DNA from: Bog-159 sp963738345
GTDB lineage: Bacteria > Acidobacteriota > Terriglobia > Bryobacterales > Bryobacteraceae
DNA: 64,000 nt
Direction: 5' to 3'
Assembly (NCBI GenBank): GCA_963738345.1
Contig: CAVTWI010000002.1
Coordinates: 5,828,001 to 5,892,000, forward strand
The translations under genes and the position numbers were made by a program. The notes beneath the pieces were generated by a model. It saw only the letters and a program-made list of their open reading frames with translations, made no database searches and was not told the origin of the DNA. Positions 53,013 to 62,471 of this stretch are shown here, one piece after another (position 1 is the stretch's first letter; each line of letters opens with the position of its first letter).

Positions 53013-54146
53013 ATGAGACGCCTGGCCCCATGGCTGCTGCCGATGACTCTCTGTGCCGGGCAGGCGCGTTACGCCCGCATTGGCGAATTCGACGGCGCCG
53101 TCCAAATACAACTGCAGGCCTCCGACGACTGGCAAGCCGCGCGCCGCAATCTCCCGTTACGCGAGATGTCCTGGCTGCGTACCGAAGGACCCGCCCGCCT
53201 TGAGGTCGAACTGGACGACGGCAGTATCTTGCGGCTGGGGCCAGATTCCCTGGCCGAACTCTCCGATTACACGCGCCTGTCCACCGGTCAACGCGTCACC
53301 TTGATTTCCCTGGACCATGGCCTCGCCTACTTTACAGGCGCCGCGGAAGGCAAAGACTCCCTGATGGTTGCCGTGCCCGGGGCACAGGTGACGATCCATG
53401 AGGGGGCTCGCCTGCGCCTGGAGGCTCGCGACGCGTGGAGCCAGATCGCGGCGGCCGATGGTGTGGCGCGCTTTTCATCCCCGACCGCCGAATTCGATTT
53501 GAACTCGGGGCAGGCGGTCAGGTTGGATCCTTCGCGTCCGGCCCGCTTCGTGCTGAATCGCGAGATCCAGCCGCTCGAAACCGACCGCTGGTGCGACGAG
53601 CGCGACAAAGTTCTGCTTTCCACTACCTCCGCGGCGCACGTGCCGGCTCTGCACTATGGACGCGCCGATCTGGACGCTTATGGCGCGTGGGTCCAATCGG
53701 CTGAGCTTGGCTCTGTTTGGAAGCCAAAGGTCGCCGCGGCATGGGCGCCTTTTCGCAATGGCATGTGGCAGTGGTATGACGGACTTGGTTACACCTGGAT
53801 CAGCGACGATCCGTGGGGCTGGCTGACCGATCACTACGGCCGCTGGATGCAAATCGAAGGTACGGGCTGGATCTGGGTGCCGGGGGAGAGCACGGTATTC
53901 AAACCGGGCGAGGTTTATTGGTTGAAGAGCGCCAAACTGGTCGGCTGGGGCGCGTTGGCGCCCGGCGAAAACTGGAAACCACCCGAGGCTCCCCGTCAAT
54001 ACCTGAATGCCAACACCACCTATGCCAACTATGTGCCGGGTTCGCTGGATATCGACCCAGCCGGGTTCACCGCTCGTCCCAAGGAACCGCTGCCTTCCGC
54101 ACTCTTCGTCGAGGCATTGACTTCGCCGGCATTTCCGCATCGGTAG
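53013..54146 (+). CDS. FecR-domain, DUF6600-type secreted protein
   Basis: The 377-aa product starts MRRLAPWLLPMTLCAGQARY with a signal. Residues about 60-165 form a FecR-like domain (WLRTEGPARLEVELDDGSIL, RLGPDSLAELSDYTRLSTGQ). Residues about 205-320 are a Trp-rich DUF6600 region (YGAWVQSAELGSVWKPKVA, WAPFRNGMWQWYDGLGYTWI, DDPWGWLTDHYGRWM). Such acidobacterial proteins are exported and of unknown role. The stop at 54146 may be premature: the next frame continues RIGSTHVVSIMGDTAFDR, which resembles a usual continuation, so a frameshift near 54130-54142 is possible. Divergent from the 57-aa gene. Confidence 0.8.
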   Translation: MRRLAPWLLPMTLCAGQARYARIGEFDGAVQIQLQASDDWQAARRNLPLREMSWLRTEGPARLEVELDDGSILRLGPDSLAELSDYTRLSTGQRVTLISLDHGLAYFTGAAEGKDSLMVAVPGAQVTIHEGARLRLEARDAWSQIAAADGVARFSSPTAEFDLNSGQAVRLDPSRPARFVLNREIQPLETDRWCDERDKVLLSTTSAAHVPALHYGRADLDAYGAWVQSAELGSVWKPKVAAAWAPFRNGMWQWYDGLGYTWISDDPWGWLTDHYGRWMQIEGTGWIWVPGESTVFKPGEVYWLKSAKLVGWGALAPGENWKPPEAPRQYLNANTTYANYVPGSLDIDPAGFTARPKEPLPSALFVEALTSPAFPHR

Positions 54147-54156
54147 CACCCACGTT

Positions 54157-54501
54157 GTGTCGATCATGGGCGATACCGCATTCGATCGACAGTCGGAAGT
54201 TCCACCCCCTCAGCCCAGCCAGGTGCCTCCCGACGCGGGATATTCGAACGCGCCGCCCGCGACATCGCCGGTGTCGGTGGTCAATGCGCCGCAAGAACAG
54301 AATCCCGCGGAGGTCGATTATCCGGTGCCCGTATACACGGGGATCATTGTAGTGAACCCGCCGAATTATAAAGCGCCGAGCTCTAAGAATCCGGCGAAGC
54401 CTGTGGCGCCAGCTACGGGAACCAGCGGCGATCCCAGCAAGCCGGTAATCCATCCGCCGGTGAAACCCAAACCACCGGATCCGGACCGGACCATAAAGTA
54501 G
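54157..54501 (+). CDS. Proline-rich ORF, probably the shifted C-terminal tail of the FecR/DUF6600 protein
   Basis: 114 aa from an ATG at 54157; rich in Pro, with repeated VPPP-like sequences and a basic KPVIHPPVKPKPPDPDR end. No signal peptide, although both flanking proteins are exported. Its frame is open upstream to about 54118. It begins 10 bases after the FecR-gene stop and ends six bases before the next ATG. The simplest reading is that it was one gene with the FecR protein; a separate small gene is the alternative. Confidence 0.5.
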   Translation: MSIMGDTAFDRQSEVPPPQPSQVPPDAGYSNAPPATSPVSVVNAPQEQNPAEVDYPVPVYTGIIVVNPPNYKAPSSKNPAKPVAPATGTSGDPSKPVIHPPVKPKPPDPDRTIK

Positions 54502-54507
54502 GACGCT

Positions 54508-55608
54508 ATGCGCGCACCGTTTTCATCTGTCCTTTTGTTCAGCCTGCTCACCGGAGGGATGGCCAGCGCTGAGGATCCGCTAATCGTGATGGCTGCCACG
54601 CGCAGCGGACGCATCGAGTTCTTCGACGCCTCGCTCGCGCCCCTGGCCAGCATTGGACTGAACCAGCGAGTGGAAAGCGTGACCGCCAGTCCCGATGGGC
54701 GCCGGCTTTATCTGGCGCAGGCGGGCCTGTGGCATGGCGACGCCTGCTGCGGCCTTTTCTCGCTCGACCTCGAAACCAAGAAGGTGTGCGGTGTTTCATC
54801 CCCGGCCTTGTATGGCGCGCCATCCGCGGATGGGCGTTTCCTATTTGCCCAAGCGAAAAACGGCGTGGACGTGTTTGACGCCGGCACGTTAGCCCATGTG
54901 CAGACCATGAAGGCGCCCGGAGCCTACAACCTGCAACCTTCATCGGACGACCACTGGCTGCTCGGCATCACGAATTATCCAAAGCCTTCGCTCGACGTTT
55001 TCGACCTGAAGGCTGCAGCGCTGGCGCGGCGCATCCCCATTCCATCCGGCCCTGCAACCGGTGCATGGGCGGGCGAACGCTTCTACATCTTCAGCTACGG
55101 CGATGCCGGGCAGGGACAATTGTGGAGTTTTAAGCCCGGCGAGGCCCAGCTTGGGCCAGCCAGGATAATCGCTCTGCCGGATTTTCACGGCGCCTGCAAC
55201 CAGCCGCTGTTGCTGATGCTGACTGGCGCGCCGAACCGGCTGTTTCTCGCCGAAGCCTTCGGCTATCGGGTGGACCGCAGCAGCGCGTGTCCCGATGACG
55301 TGCTAGGCGGCGTTCACGAAATTGATCCCTCGACAGGCATCGTGTTTCATTTCGCTCCCGGGGTGCGCGTGAAACAGATGGCGGCCAGCCCCGATGGACG
55401 TGATTTGTATGTACTCACGGCGGGCAATCCGGTTGGAAGCCAGGACGAGGCGAGCCCGCAGCGCTTGCTGCGGATCGACCCCAGAACCCAACTTGTCCAG
55501 CGGAGCGCGAGTCTGGAACCAGGCGAATGGACCTTGGCGCTAGCCCACATCCCGACGGTTTTGGTGCCCCGCCGGAACATACACGCCGGCGCCGCCTGTT
55601 CGCGATGA
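54508..55608 (+). CDS. Secreted YVTN/WD40-like beta-propeller protein
   Basis: The 366-aa protein has a signal (MRAPFSSVLLFSLLTGGMAS) and propeller-like repeats with VESVTASPDGRRLYLAQAG, and later VKQMAASPDGRDLYVLTAGN. Cysteine pairs (DACCG and DFHGACNQ) suggest an oxidised, exported fold. It has six bases after the proline-rich ORF and is likely co-transcribed. The last 69 bases overlap the convergent gene. Function unknown; propellers commonly bind partners or ligands. Confidence 0.72.
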   Translation: MRAPFSSVLLFSLLTGGMASAEDPLIVMAATRSGRIEFFDASLAPLASIGLNQRVESVTASPDGRRLYLAQAGLWHGDACCGLFSLDLETKKVCGVSSPALYGAPSADGRFLFAQAKNGVDVFDAGTLAHVQTMKAPGAYNLQPSSDDHWLLGITNYPKPSLDVFDLKAAALARRIPIPSGPATGAWAGERFYIFSYGDAGQGQLWSFKPGEAQLGPARIIALPDFHGACNQPLLLMLTGAPNRLFLAEAFGYRVDRSSACPDDVLGGVHEIDPSTGIVFHFAPGVRVKQMAASPDGRDLYVLTAGNPVGSQDEASPQRLLRIDPRTQLVQRSASLEPGEWTLALAHIPTVLVPRRNIHAGAACSR

Positions 55609-57600
55609 CCAGTGTTGCCAAGCCCTGATAATCAGCCAAATCGCTCCGGCGAGAACGGCCAATAATTGTATGGCTCGCGCCCAGCGTCCTTCACTGCCGC
55701 CGTCGTAATGCAACTCGATCCGGCAGGGTCCGTTGCATCCCGGTTCGATGGCCATCTGTCCCAAGCGGTCTTTGCGGATGGGCACGGGCCGCGCGGCGAC
55801 AAAAGCGTTCCAGCCTTTGTCGAAGCTCATCTGTACGCTTACGATCTGCCCGGACCGTACGTCGGCGGTGACCGTCGCGGAACTGGGCGCGCGCCAAAGA
55901 AGGGTGGCGGGCGGATAGGCAGGATTCTCGAGCGCCGCCAGATACGGCTGCATCGCGGTGGAGTCATAGGCCAGCGCTTCGCCTCGCATAAGATCGCCCG
56001 GTTGCATCACGTGGGCGAGCGAACGCGAACGGACCGGGATTTCGTAAATCGCGTCCGCGCCGTCGCGCCAGAGTTCCGCCATTCCGGCGAATTTCTCCGG
56101 ATGCGAGATTGGATGAAAATGTTCCGCGCTGTCTTTTCCCCCGGCCACCATTAACTCGACCCCCATAGCGCGCATCAGGTCGAGCATGAGTTGCTGCTTA
56201 TCGCCCGCAAGAACCTGGAAGACGACGTGGTTTACCAGCGGGTTGGTAACGCCGTTATCGAATCCGCCACCGATCTGGGGGGAATTGCCGAAAGCAGCCA
56301 GCCAGAAGCCGATGCTGCCGGCAGCGAATACGCGTTCGCCGGGACGGTTGCGATTCAGCCATTGCGCACTCTTGTATTCGACTGTAGTGCGGATGTCGAT
56401 GGGCTGTTCCATCGCGCGGCCGGCGCGCCGAGCCTTGATCACCAGGGGGATACATACTACGACTCCGGCCACTGCGACGGCCACCGCCGCGCGCCGGTTC
56501 AGCCGCGCCATCAACGGTTGGACCGCGAACGCCGCCAAAAGCCAGAACGCCATATCCAATTCCAAGTGGTAGCGTCCGCCCTGCGGCACGAGCGAGAGCT
56601 TATACCAATACCCGCCCAACGCGGCTGAGGCGGTGAGCAGCAGAAACAGCACTGCGAAGCGCGTGGGGCGCGCCACGCGCCATCGCGCCATACCCCAAGC
56701 GGCAAGTAAGAAAATCAGCAGGACGCCGATGGTCAGCAGCCTGTTGGCATTATTAAACGTGTAATCGCCTGCCACGCGCGGCGCATTCGCGCGTATGGTG
56801 GCAATGGTTGACGGCGAGAGCCAGGGCGCCACTAATGTATAGGCGTACGCGCCGATCACCGCAACGTGTATCCACGGGGCAATCCGTGTGCGCTCGCCAG
56901 GCAGGCCCGCGAACAGATAGGCCGCGATTCCCATGGCCAAGGCCACTCCGCCGAGCCAGTTCGTCAAAGGTACGCTGGCCACGGCCATGGCTGCAGCGAT
57001 CCAATAGATGGGGCGGCATTTTTGGAGCGCTACGTGAAGCATTCCCAGGGCAAGGGCCAACAGGCAGAGAGATGCGACGTGCGGATCTTCCCCATAGACC
57101 ACCAACGTTTCCAATCGCCGGGGCCCGAAATATCCAAAGCCGCTATCGCGCACCTCACGCACCAGCAGGCATGTTGGCGACACCAGCGAGTAGCCCACCG
57201 CTGCCGCGAACGCGCAGGCCCGATTCCCGCTCAGGCGCCATGCCAGCCAAAACAACGTCACCGGACCCAGGCAATAGAAAACCGCCGCGACGAAATGGCA
57301 CGCCAGTCCCGGGGATGTCCCGGTCAGGCCTAGGAACAGGGCAGTGATCCAATGCAGCAGCGGAGGATAAGTATCGGCATAGGGAATCCCGCCATACCAG
57401 AGCGGGAACCATCCCATGTCATTCCAATGTTGCGCGGCATAGCGCGCCAAGCCGATGTAGGCAGCCTCGATGGACCCCATCTGGCCTAAGTAGGCGGTGC
57501 GGAACAGCCGCAGCGTGATGTAAGCATTCAGCGCAAACAGTGCTGCCGCGTATCCGAGAGTCTGGATGCCCCCGCGGATACCTTTATGGCGTGACTGCAC
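55540..57600 (-). CDS. Multi-pass membrane protein, glycosyltransferase-like (GT-C style)
   Basis: The 686-aa protein starts with GTG directly after the asparaginase stop (TAG-GTG). About 11-12 membrane segments are followed by a periplasmic domain (from about 395: VEYKSAQWLNRNRPGERVFA, SGQIVSVQMSFDKGWNAFVA) and a last membrane helix near residue 655. The N-terminal loop with WFPLWYGGIPYADTYPPLLH has the layout of the first loop in GT-C glycosyltransferases (PMT/YfhO-like). It probably transfers a sugar from a lipid carrier outside the membrane, but the acceptor is unknown. 69 bases overlap the convergent propeller gene. Confidence 0.62.
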   Translation of the reverse strand: MQSRHKGIRGGIQTLGYAAALFALNAYITLRLFRTAYLGQMGSIEAAYIGLARYAAQHWNDMGWFPLWYGGIPYADTYPPLLHWITALFLGLTGTSPGLACHFVAAVFYCLGPVTLFWLAWRLSGNRACAFAAAVGYSLVSPTCLLVREVRDSGFGYFGPRRLETLVVYGEDPHVASLCLLALALGMLHVALQKCRPIYWIAAAMAVASVPLTNWLGGVALAMGIAAYLFAGLPGERTRIAPWIHVAVIGAYAYTLVAPWLSPSTIATIRANAPRVAGDYTFNNANRLLTIGVLLIFLLAAWGMARWRVARPTRFAVLFLLLTASAALGGYWYKLSLVPQGGRYHLELDMAFWLLAAFAVQPLMARLNRRAAVAVAVAGVVVCIPLVIKARRAGRAMEQPIDIRTTVEYKSAQWLNRNRPGERVFAAGSIGFWLAAFGNSPQIGGGFDNGVTNPLVNHVVFQVLAGDKQQLMLDLMRAMGVELMVAGGKDSAEHFHPISHPEKFAGMAELWRDGADAIYEIPVRSRSLAHVMQPGDLMRGEALAYDSTAMQPYLAALENPAYPPATLLWRAPSSATVTADVRSGQIVSVQMSFDKGWNAFVAARPVPIRKDRLGQMAIEPGCNGPCRIELHYDGGSEGRWARAIQLLAVLAGAIWLIIRAWQHWSSRTGGAGVYVPAGHQNRRDVG

Positions 57601-58095
57601 CTACCCCGAAACCTCTTCGAACATTCCCGTTTTCCGGTTCTTGCGCACTCTGTCCCAGCGGAAATAGCGCCCATTCATGGCTACGTACACACCTGACGGC
57701 AGGGTCTGCGCGAAGGCCAGCGCGCTGCCTAAATTGAACAGGCCGTCCGAACTGCCGAACTTATACGGAATCATCGCCCCTGTCAGAATCACCGTCTTAC
57801 CGGCGATTCCGCCCGCCAGCACGCCCGCCGTTTCCACCATGGTGTCGGTACCGTGGGTGATGACGATGCGTTTTTCCGGCGCGCTCTGGCATTGCTGCAG
57901 GATGCTCTGCCGGTCACCGTCGGTCATTTGCAAACTATCGATCATCATCAAAGTGCGGACCTGCAAATCCAGATTGCTGCGCCCCAGTTTCAGCATCTCG
58001 GGCAGATGCGAATCTTTGAAAAACAGTTCGCCGGTGAGTTCGTTATATGTTTTGTCGAAGGTGCCCCCGGTGACGAATATCCGAATCGGTTCCAT
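57601..58095 (-). CDS. Asparaginase-type protein, N-terminal domain only
   Basis: The 164-aa protein has the first asparaginase motif VTGGTFDKTYNE (Thr of TGGTF) and the second, ITHGTDTMVETA; KTVILTGAMIP follows. These are the catalytic residues of L-asparaginase, but the C-terminal domain of the usual 330-aa enzyme is absent and the frame ends in a charged tail (RKNRKTGMFEEVSG). Short, single-domain asparaginase-like proteins exist; true activity is uncertain. The ATG at 58095 is one base after the MFS gene stop, and the GT-C-like gene starts directly at its stop, so all three are tightly coupled. Confidence 0.82.
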   Translation of the reverse strand: MEPIRIFVTGGTFDKTYNELTGELFFKDSHLPEMLKLGRSNLDLQVRTLMMIDSLQMTDGDRQSILQQCQSAPEKRIVITHGTDTMVETAGVLAGGIAGKTVILTGAMIPYKFGSSDGLFNLGSALAFAQTLPSGVYVAMNGRYFRWDRVRKNRKTGMFEEVSG

Positions 58096-58096
58096 G

Positions 58097-59326
58097 TTAT
58101 GCCTTGCTCCGCTTATAGCCAGTCTCCAGATTCGGTAGGAACGCCGTCAACAAGCCGATGATCGGCAGGAACGAACAGACCCGGTAAACGAACGCGATGC
58201 TGGTGGCGTCGGCCAGCCAACCCAGTATCGCTGCTCCCACGCCGGCCATTCCGAAGGCCAGACCGAAAAATAGCCCCGAGATCATCCCGATCTTGCCTGG
58301 AACCAGATCGTGCGCATAAACGATGATCGCCGAAAACGCCGAGGCCAGAACTACGCCGATCACCATGCTGAGCACCGTGGTCCAAAAAAGATTGGCATAA
58401 GGCAGCGCCAGTGTGAAAGGCAAGATGCCCAAGATCGAACACCAGATCACGTATTTGCGCCCGATGCGATCACCCACCGGCCCCCCGATAAATGTGCCAG
58501 CAGCCACCGCACCCAAGAACACGAACAGATGGATCTGGGCCGAACGCACGGGCAAATGAAACCGGCTCATCAGGAAGAAAGTATAGTAGCTCGTCAGGCT
58601 TGCCAGATAGAAGTATTTGGAAAAAACCAGCGCCATCAAAACCGCCAGCGCGACACCCGTACGCCGCCGCGATAGCTGGGGATGGCGGTCATGCAATGCT
58701 GCCGCGGCGGTGGCCCGCATTGTACCGTGGCCCTTGTACCAAGCCCCTATGCGGGTCAATACGACGATGGCGATCAGCGCCCCCACTGTAAACCAGGCGA
58801 TACTGCGCTGCCCATTGGGAAGCACTACCAGGGCGGCCAGCAGGGGACCGAGCGCCGACCCCGCGTTCCCGCCCACTTGAAAGAGCGATTGCGCCAACCC
58901 ATGTTGTCCGCCGGACGCCATGCGCGCCACGCGCGACGATTCCGGGTGGAACACGGAGGACCCCACACCAACCAGCGCGACCGCCAGCAGGATCATGGAG
59001 AACTTCGGCGCGTAGGCCAGCAGCAGCAAGCCCGAGAGCGTGAACCCCATCCCCACCGGCAAAGAGTAAGGCGTGGGCCGGTGGTCGGTATAAATTCCCA
59101 CGAACGGTTGGAGCAGGGAAGCGGTCATCTGCACGCTCAACGTGATCATGCCGATCTGTTTGAAATCCAGCCGGTAGGCCTCTTTCAAGATCGGATACAC
59201 TGCCGGTATTACCGACTGCAGCATGTCGTTCAGGAAATGGCAGAAACTGATCGCTGCCAAAACGCCGAACGCAGTGGCACTCGATCTTTTGATGGAAGGA
59301 ACCGGGGCAGCCGTATGGCTCGACAC
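58097..59326 (-). CDS. MFS transporter, fosmidomycin-resistance (Fsr)-like
   Basis: The 409-aa protein has 12 membrane segments. The N-terminal ISFCHFLNDMLQSVIPAVYP and SSVFHPESSRVARMASGGQ with LAQSLFQVGGNAGSALGPLL are typical of the Fsr family of efflux pumps. Fosmidomycin targets the isoprenoid enzyme DXR, but the true substrate here is unknown. Head of the three-gene coupled group with the asparaginase-like gene. Confidence 0.87.
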   Translation of the reverse strand: MSSHTAAPVPSIKRSSATAFGVLAAISFCHFLNDMLQSVIPAVYPILKEAYRLDFKQIGMITLSVQMTASLLQPFVGIYTDHRPTPYSLPVGMGFTLSGLLLLAYAPKFSMILLAVALVGVGSSVFHPESSRVARMASGGQHGLAQSLFQVGGNAGSALGPLLAALVVLPNGQRSIAWFTVGALIAIVVLTRIGAWYKGHGTMRATAAAALHDRHPQLSRRRTGVALAVLMALVFSKYFYLASLTSYYTFFLMSRFHLPVRSAQIHLFVFLGAVAAGTFIGGPVGDRIGRKYVIWCSILGILPFTLALPYANLFWTTVLSMVIGVVLASAFSAIIVYAHDLVPGKIGMISGLFFGLAFGMAGVGAAILGWLADATSIAFVYRVCSFLPIIGLLTAFLPNLETGYKRSKA

Positions 59327-59359
59327 TGTTGGTAGTTTAGCAGGGTAGGCGGAGCTGTT

Positions 59360-60697
59360 TTAGCGGTTGAACGGCATCTCGTTAATCCAGTGGAACCCAC
59401 GGCTGACCAGCAAGAAGTGGGACGCGTCGATCTTGCGCAAACGAACGGACACGGTATCGCCGCCGAACGGCCCTTGCAGCACGACGTGGTTGGCATCCGG
59501 GCGGGAATACACCAGCACGTTCTTGTCTTTCTTGTCTGCGAGGGATAGGGTCACGGTGCTGTTCTTTGTGTCGTACGCGGCGGTGTAGCGCTGGGCCGAA
59601 TCGTCCATCTGCCGAATAGCCACCATGTCCGGGTATTCGATAGCTACCTTCTTCCATCTGTTCTTATCGGTAAGCAAGGGCGGCGCATCCTGGCCATTGC
59701 GGGTGAAGCCTTCTACGTCGTATAAGCCGTACAGCGGCGGACGCTTCACGTTGATATAGCTTTCTTTGTAGGCGGACCATCCGCTGCTGATCTCGCCATA
59801 AAGGAAGTAGCCGGTGAACAGAACCGGAAAGATTACGGCGGCCACCCGCATCCACCGCCGTCTCCAGTTTGGCAGCCACACACTGGCGGGCGCGGCAGCC
59901 CGGTTCAAGACCAGGAAGTTGAACAGACGCCGCACATCCGGGGCCACCAGGAAAAGCGCCATCAGCACCAAGGTGGTCGAGTATAACTTCACCGGCACGT
60001 CGTAGCAGTAGTTCAGCATGGCGACGTTCAGCAGCACGACGAAGCTGACCAGGGCGCCCAATGTTGCGGTCCGCCGGAACAGCAGCAGCGTTCCGCCCAC
60101 CACCTCGCACAGTCCGCCGAAAATGGTATAGGCGATGGACGCGCCCATAAAGCTCCACAGCACGCCCATGGGAGAAAAATCGCCAAAGGGTTCGGTCAGT
60201 TTTTGAAATCCAGGCGGACGGAATTGTAGCGGAAATACCTTGGCGAACCCATACGTGAACATGGTGAACGCCAATGTGTAGCGCACTGCCAGGCGCAACC
60301 AATAATCCAAGCGCCGGTAGTGGGGACGCTTGCGATCGAGCACGGACCAGACGACCGTCGCCACGGCCGCGAGGACGGCAAAAAGCAGGGTTGCGATGTA
60401 ATCGAGGGTAGTGTCGCCGCTGCCCGTGGGAAAGTAGGTGGTTACTTTTCCACTCAGATGAAAAACATGGATTGCTACCCAGGGAACCAACTTGTGCCAA
60501 AGGCCGCTGTAGACGCCGGACAGCCACTCGCCGCCGGGCAGCACGCTCACCAGGTCAAGCCGCCCGGGCGGATCGGGCGCCATGTAGAGCAGGAAATAGC
60601 AACAGGCGAAGCGAAATAGAATCCGGTGCGCGGCGCTCCACGGCGCTAACTTGGAATCCGCCGGAGGTTCTACCTGTGTTTGGGCGGCGCTCCCCAT
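59360..60697 (-). CDS. DoxX-like multi-pass membrane protein
   Basis: The 445-aa protein has about eight membrane segments. Residues about 140-260 (YTLAFTMFTYGFAKVFPLQF, GVLWSFMGASIAYTIFGGLC, VVGGTLLLFRRTATLGALVS) match the DoxX-like pattern. A C-terminal soluble domain (about 325-445) with KNSTVTLSLADKKDKNVLVY follows. Function unknown; DoxX-like proteins are often tied to membrane redox or stress. 11 bases after SppA. Confidence 0.72.
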   Translation of the reverse strand: MGSAAQTQVEPPADSKLAPWSAAHRILFRFACCYFLLYMAPDPPGRLDLVSVLPGGEWLSGVYSGLWHKLVPWVAIHVFHLSGKVTTYFPTGSGDTTLDYIATLLFAVLAAVATVVWSVLDRKRPHYRRLDYWLRLAVRYTLAFTMFTYGFAKVFPLQFRPPGFQKLTEPFGDFSPMGVLWSFMGASIAYTIFGGLCEVVGGTLLLFRRTATLGALVSFVVLLNVAMLNYCYDVPVKLYSTTLVLMALFLVAPDVRRLFNFLVLNRAAAPASVWLPNWRRRWMRVAAVIFPVLFTGYFLYGEISSGWSAYKESYINVKRPPLYGLYDVEGFTRNGQDAPPLLTDKNRWKKVAIEYPDMVAIRQMDDSAQRYTAAYDTKNSTVTLSLADKKDKNVLVYSRPDANHVVLQGPFGGDTVSVRLRKIDASHFLLVSRGFHWINEMPFNR

Positions 60698-60708
60698 GGC
60701 CTTTTAGT

Positions 60709-62436
60709 CTACTGTACTTTCACCATGTACGGCATCATGCGCAACAATCCGCCATGCGCCCATACTTCCGGAGGCCAGTCCTTCAGCAAGCGCTGCACGC
60801 GGGATTCGAGCATGCTATCTTGTGCCCGCCCGAATAGGACATCCAGAAGGCTGCGCTTGGGTGGATACATGACCACCGTGACGTTCTCCCCGGCCGGTAT
60901 CCTGGCCTTCTGCTTCACCAGTTCCAGGGCCCGGTCGATGCCGCCCAGTTCGTCCACCAAGCCGCGTGCTTTGGCCTGATCGCCCAACCACACACGACCC
61001 TGCGCCAGGGGTTCGACCTGATCGTAAGGACGGCGCCGCGCTTGCGCCACTTTGGCCACGAAATCGTGATAATTGGAGTCGATGCCTTCCTTCAATTTCG
61101 CCAGTTCCGGCGGCGTCAGAGGACGGTTCAGTGAGTCGATTTCCGCAAACCGGCCGCGGGTGATGCCGTCCTCGCTGACGCCCAGCTTGTCATAAAGCCC
61201 ATGCAGATTCGGCTTGCCGAACACCACTCCGATAGACCCGGTGAGCGTACCCGGATAGGCCACGATGGGGTCGCCGGTCATCGCCATATAGTAGCCGCCG
61301 GAAGCTGCCGCGTCGGACATCGAGATGACCACCGGCTTCTTTTTGCTCAACAGGTTCATTTCGCGCCAGATCTCGTCAGAAGCCACTGCGTCGCCCCCAG
61401 GCGAGTTAATGCGGACCACCACGCCATCCAGGCTGGCGTCGGCTCCAATGCGCCGCATGATCTTGATGAATCCCGTGGCGCGAATGCCTTCGTCGGCAGT
61501 GCCGTCATCATCCTGGCCGCCGCGCGTAATGTCGCCATCACCGACCAACATGGCGATGCGATGATGTCCCTCAAGCCCCAGCGAACCGGGCGGAATCTTC
61601 TGATAAGCGCCGGTCGAGAGCTTAGCCAATTCGCCGGCGTTCACCTTGCGCCGGAGATCGCCGAACATCTCGTCTTCATATTTGAGTTGGTCCACCAATC
61701 CGTCGTGCAGGGCGGCGTCGGCCAGAAACGGTCCCTGGTCGATTAGCGCGCGCATATCTTCGGCTGTTTTATTGCGGGCTTTTGCCAGCCGGCCGACCAG
61801 GTTGCCGTAGAGGTCGTCGATCACCGACGTCATCACTTCGCGCGTCTCCGGGCTCATGGAAGTGCGCGTGAACATGTCGCCGAAATCTTTGTATTTGCCG
61901 TCGTGCTCCACCTGCACTTCAATGCCAACCTTATCCAACGTGTTTTTGAAGTACATCAGTTCGACACGCATGCCCTTGAGGTTGAGCCAGTCAGACGGAC
62001 CCAGGTAGATCCGGTCGGCAGCCGATGCCAGATAATATTCGCGCGCGCCGGGTGTCTTCAGAAACGCATAGAGAGGCTTGCCGGATTTCTTGAACCGTTC
62101 CAGATCCGCGCGAAACTCTTCCAATTTTCCCCAGCCCGCGCTCAGCGATTCGGGCTCCAGCACCACCGCTTTGATGCGCGAATCGACGGCAGCTTTGCGC
62201 AGCGTCATCCAGATGCCCGTAACCGTGGGCGCGGGACGCTCCGCCATGGGTCCGAACGGAACTTCCATCGGCGGGCGCTCGGGGATGTCGCCCGATAGTT
62301 GCAGTTGCAGCACGGAGTTTTGCGCGATCGCGGGAGGGGTTTCGCGCAGCGAGCGGGCCAGCGCGAAAAAGATCAGAAACAGGCCCAGGACGCACACCAC
62401 GAAGCCTGTAATTAAACCGAATAAGAACTTCGCCAT
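60709..62436 (-). CDS. sppA: Signal peptide peptidase SppA (67K type)
   Basis: The 575-aa protein has one N-terminal membrane helix (FGLITGFVVCVLGLFLIFFA) and the two tandem peptidase halves of the long SppA. The catalytic Lys183 is in DGKYKDFGDMF, Ser379 in SDAAASGGYYMA. It degrades leftover signal peptides at the membrane. Length fits the E. coli type (618 aa) rather than the short Bacillus type. Confidence 0.93.
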   Translation of the reverse strand: MAKFLFGLITGFVVCVLGLFLIFFALARSLRETPPAIAQNSVLQLQLSGDIPERPPMEVPFGPMAERPAPTVTGIWMTLRKAAVDSRIKAVVLEPESLSAGWGKLEEFRADLERFKKSGKPLYAFLKTPGAREYYLASAADRIYLGPSDWLNLKGMRVELMYFKNTLDKVGIEVQVEHDGKYKDFGDMFTRTSMSPETREVMTSVIDDLYGNLVGRLAKARNKTAEDMRALIDQGPFLADAALHDGLVDQLKYEDEMFGDLRRKVNAGELAKLSTGAYQKIPPGSLGLEGHHRIAMLVGDGDITRGGQDDDGTADEGIRATGFIKIMRRIGADASLDGVVVRINSPGGDAVASDEIWREMNLLSKKKPVVISMSDAAASGGYYMAMTGDPIVAYPGTLTGSIGVVFGKPNLHGLYDKLGVSEDGITRGRFAEIDSLNRPLTPPELAKLKEGIDSNYHDFVAKVAQARRRPYDQVEPLAQGRVWLGDQAKARGLVDELGGIDRALELVKQKARIPAGENVTVVMYPPKRSLLDVLFGRAQDSMLESRVQRLLKDWPPEVWAHGGLLRMMPYMVKVQ

Positions 62437-62471
62437 TCTTATCCGACAGTAGCACAGGGGGTGCGCGCAGG

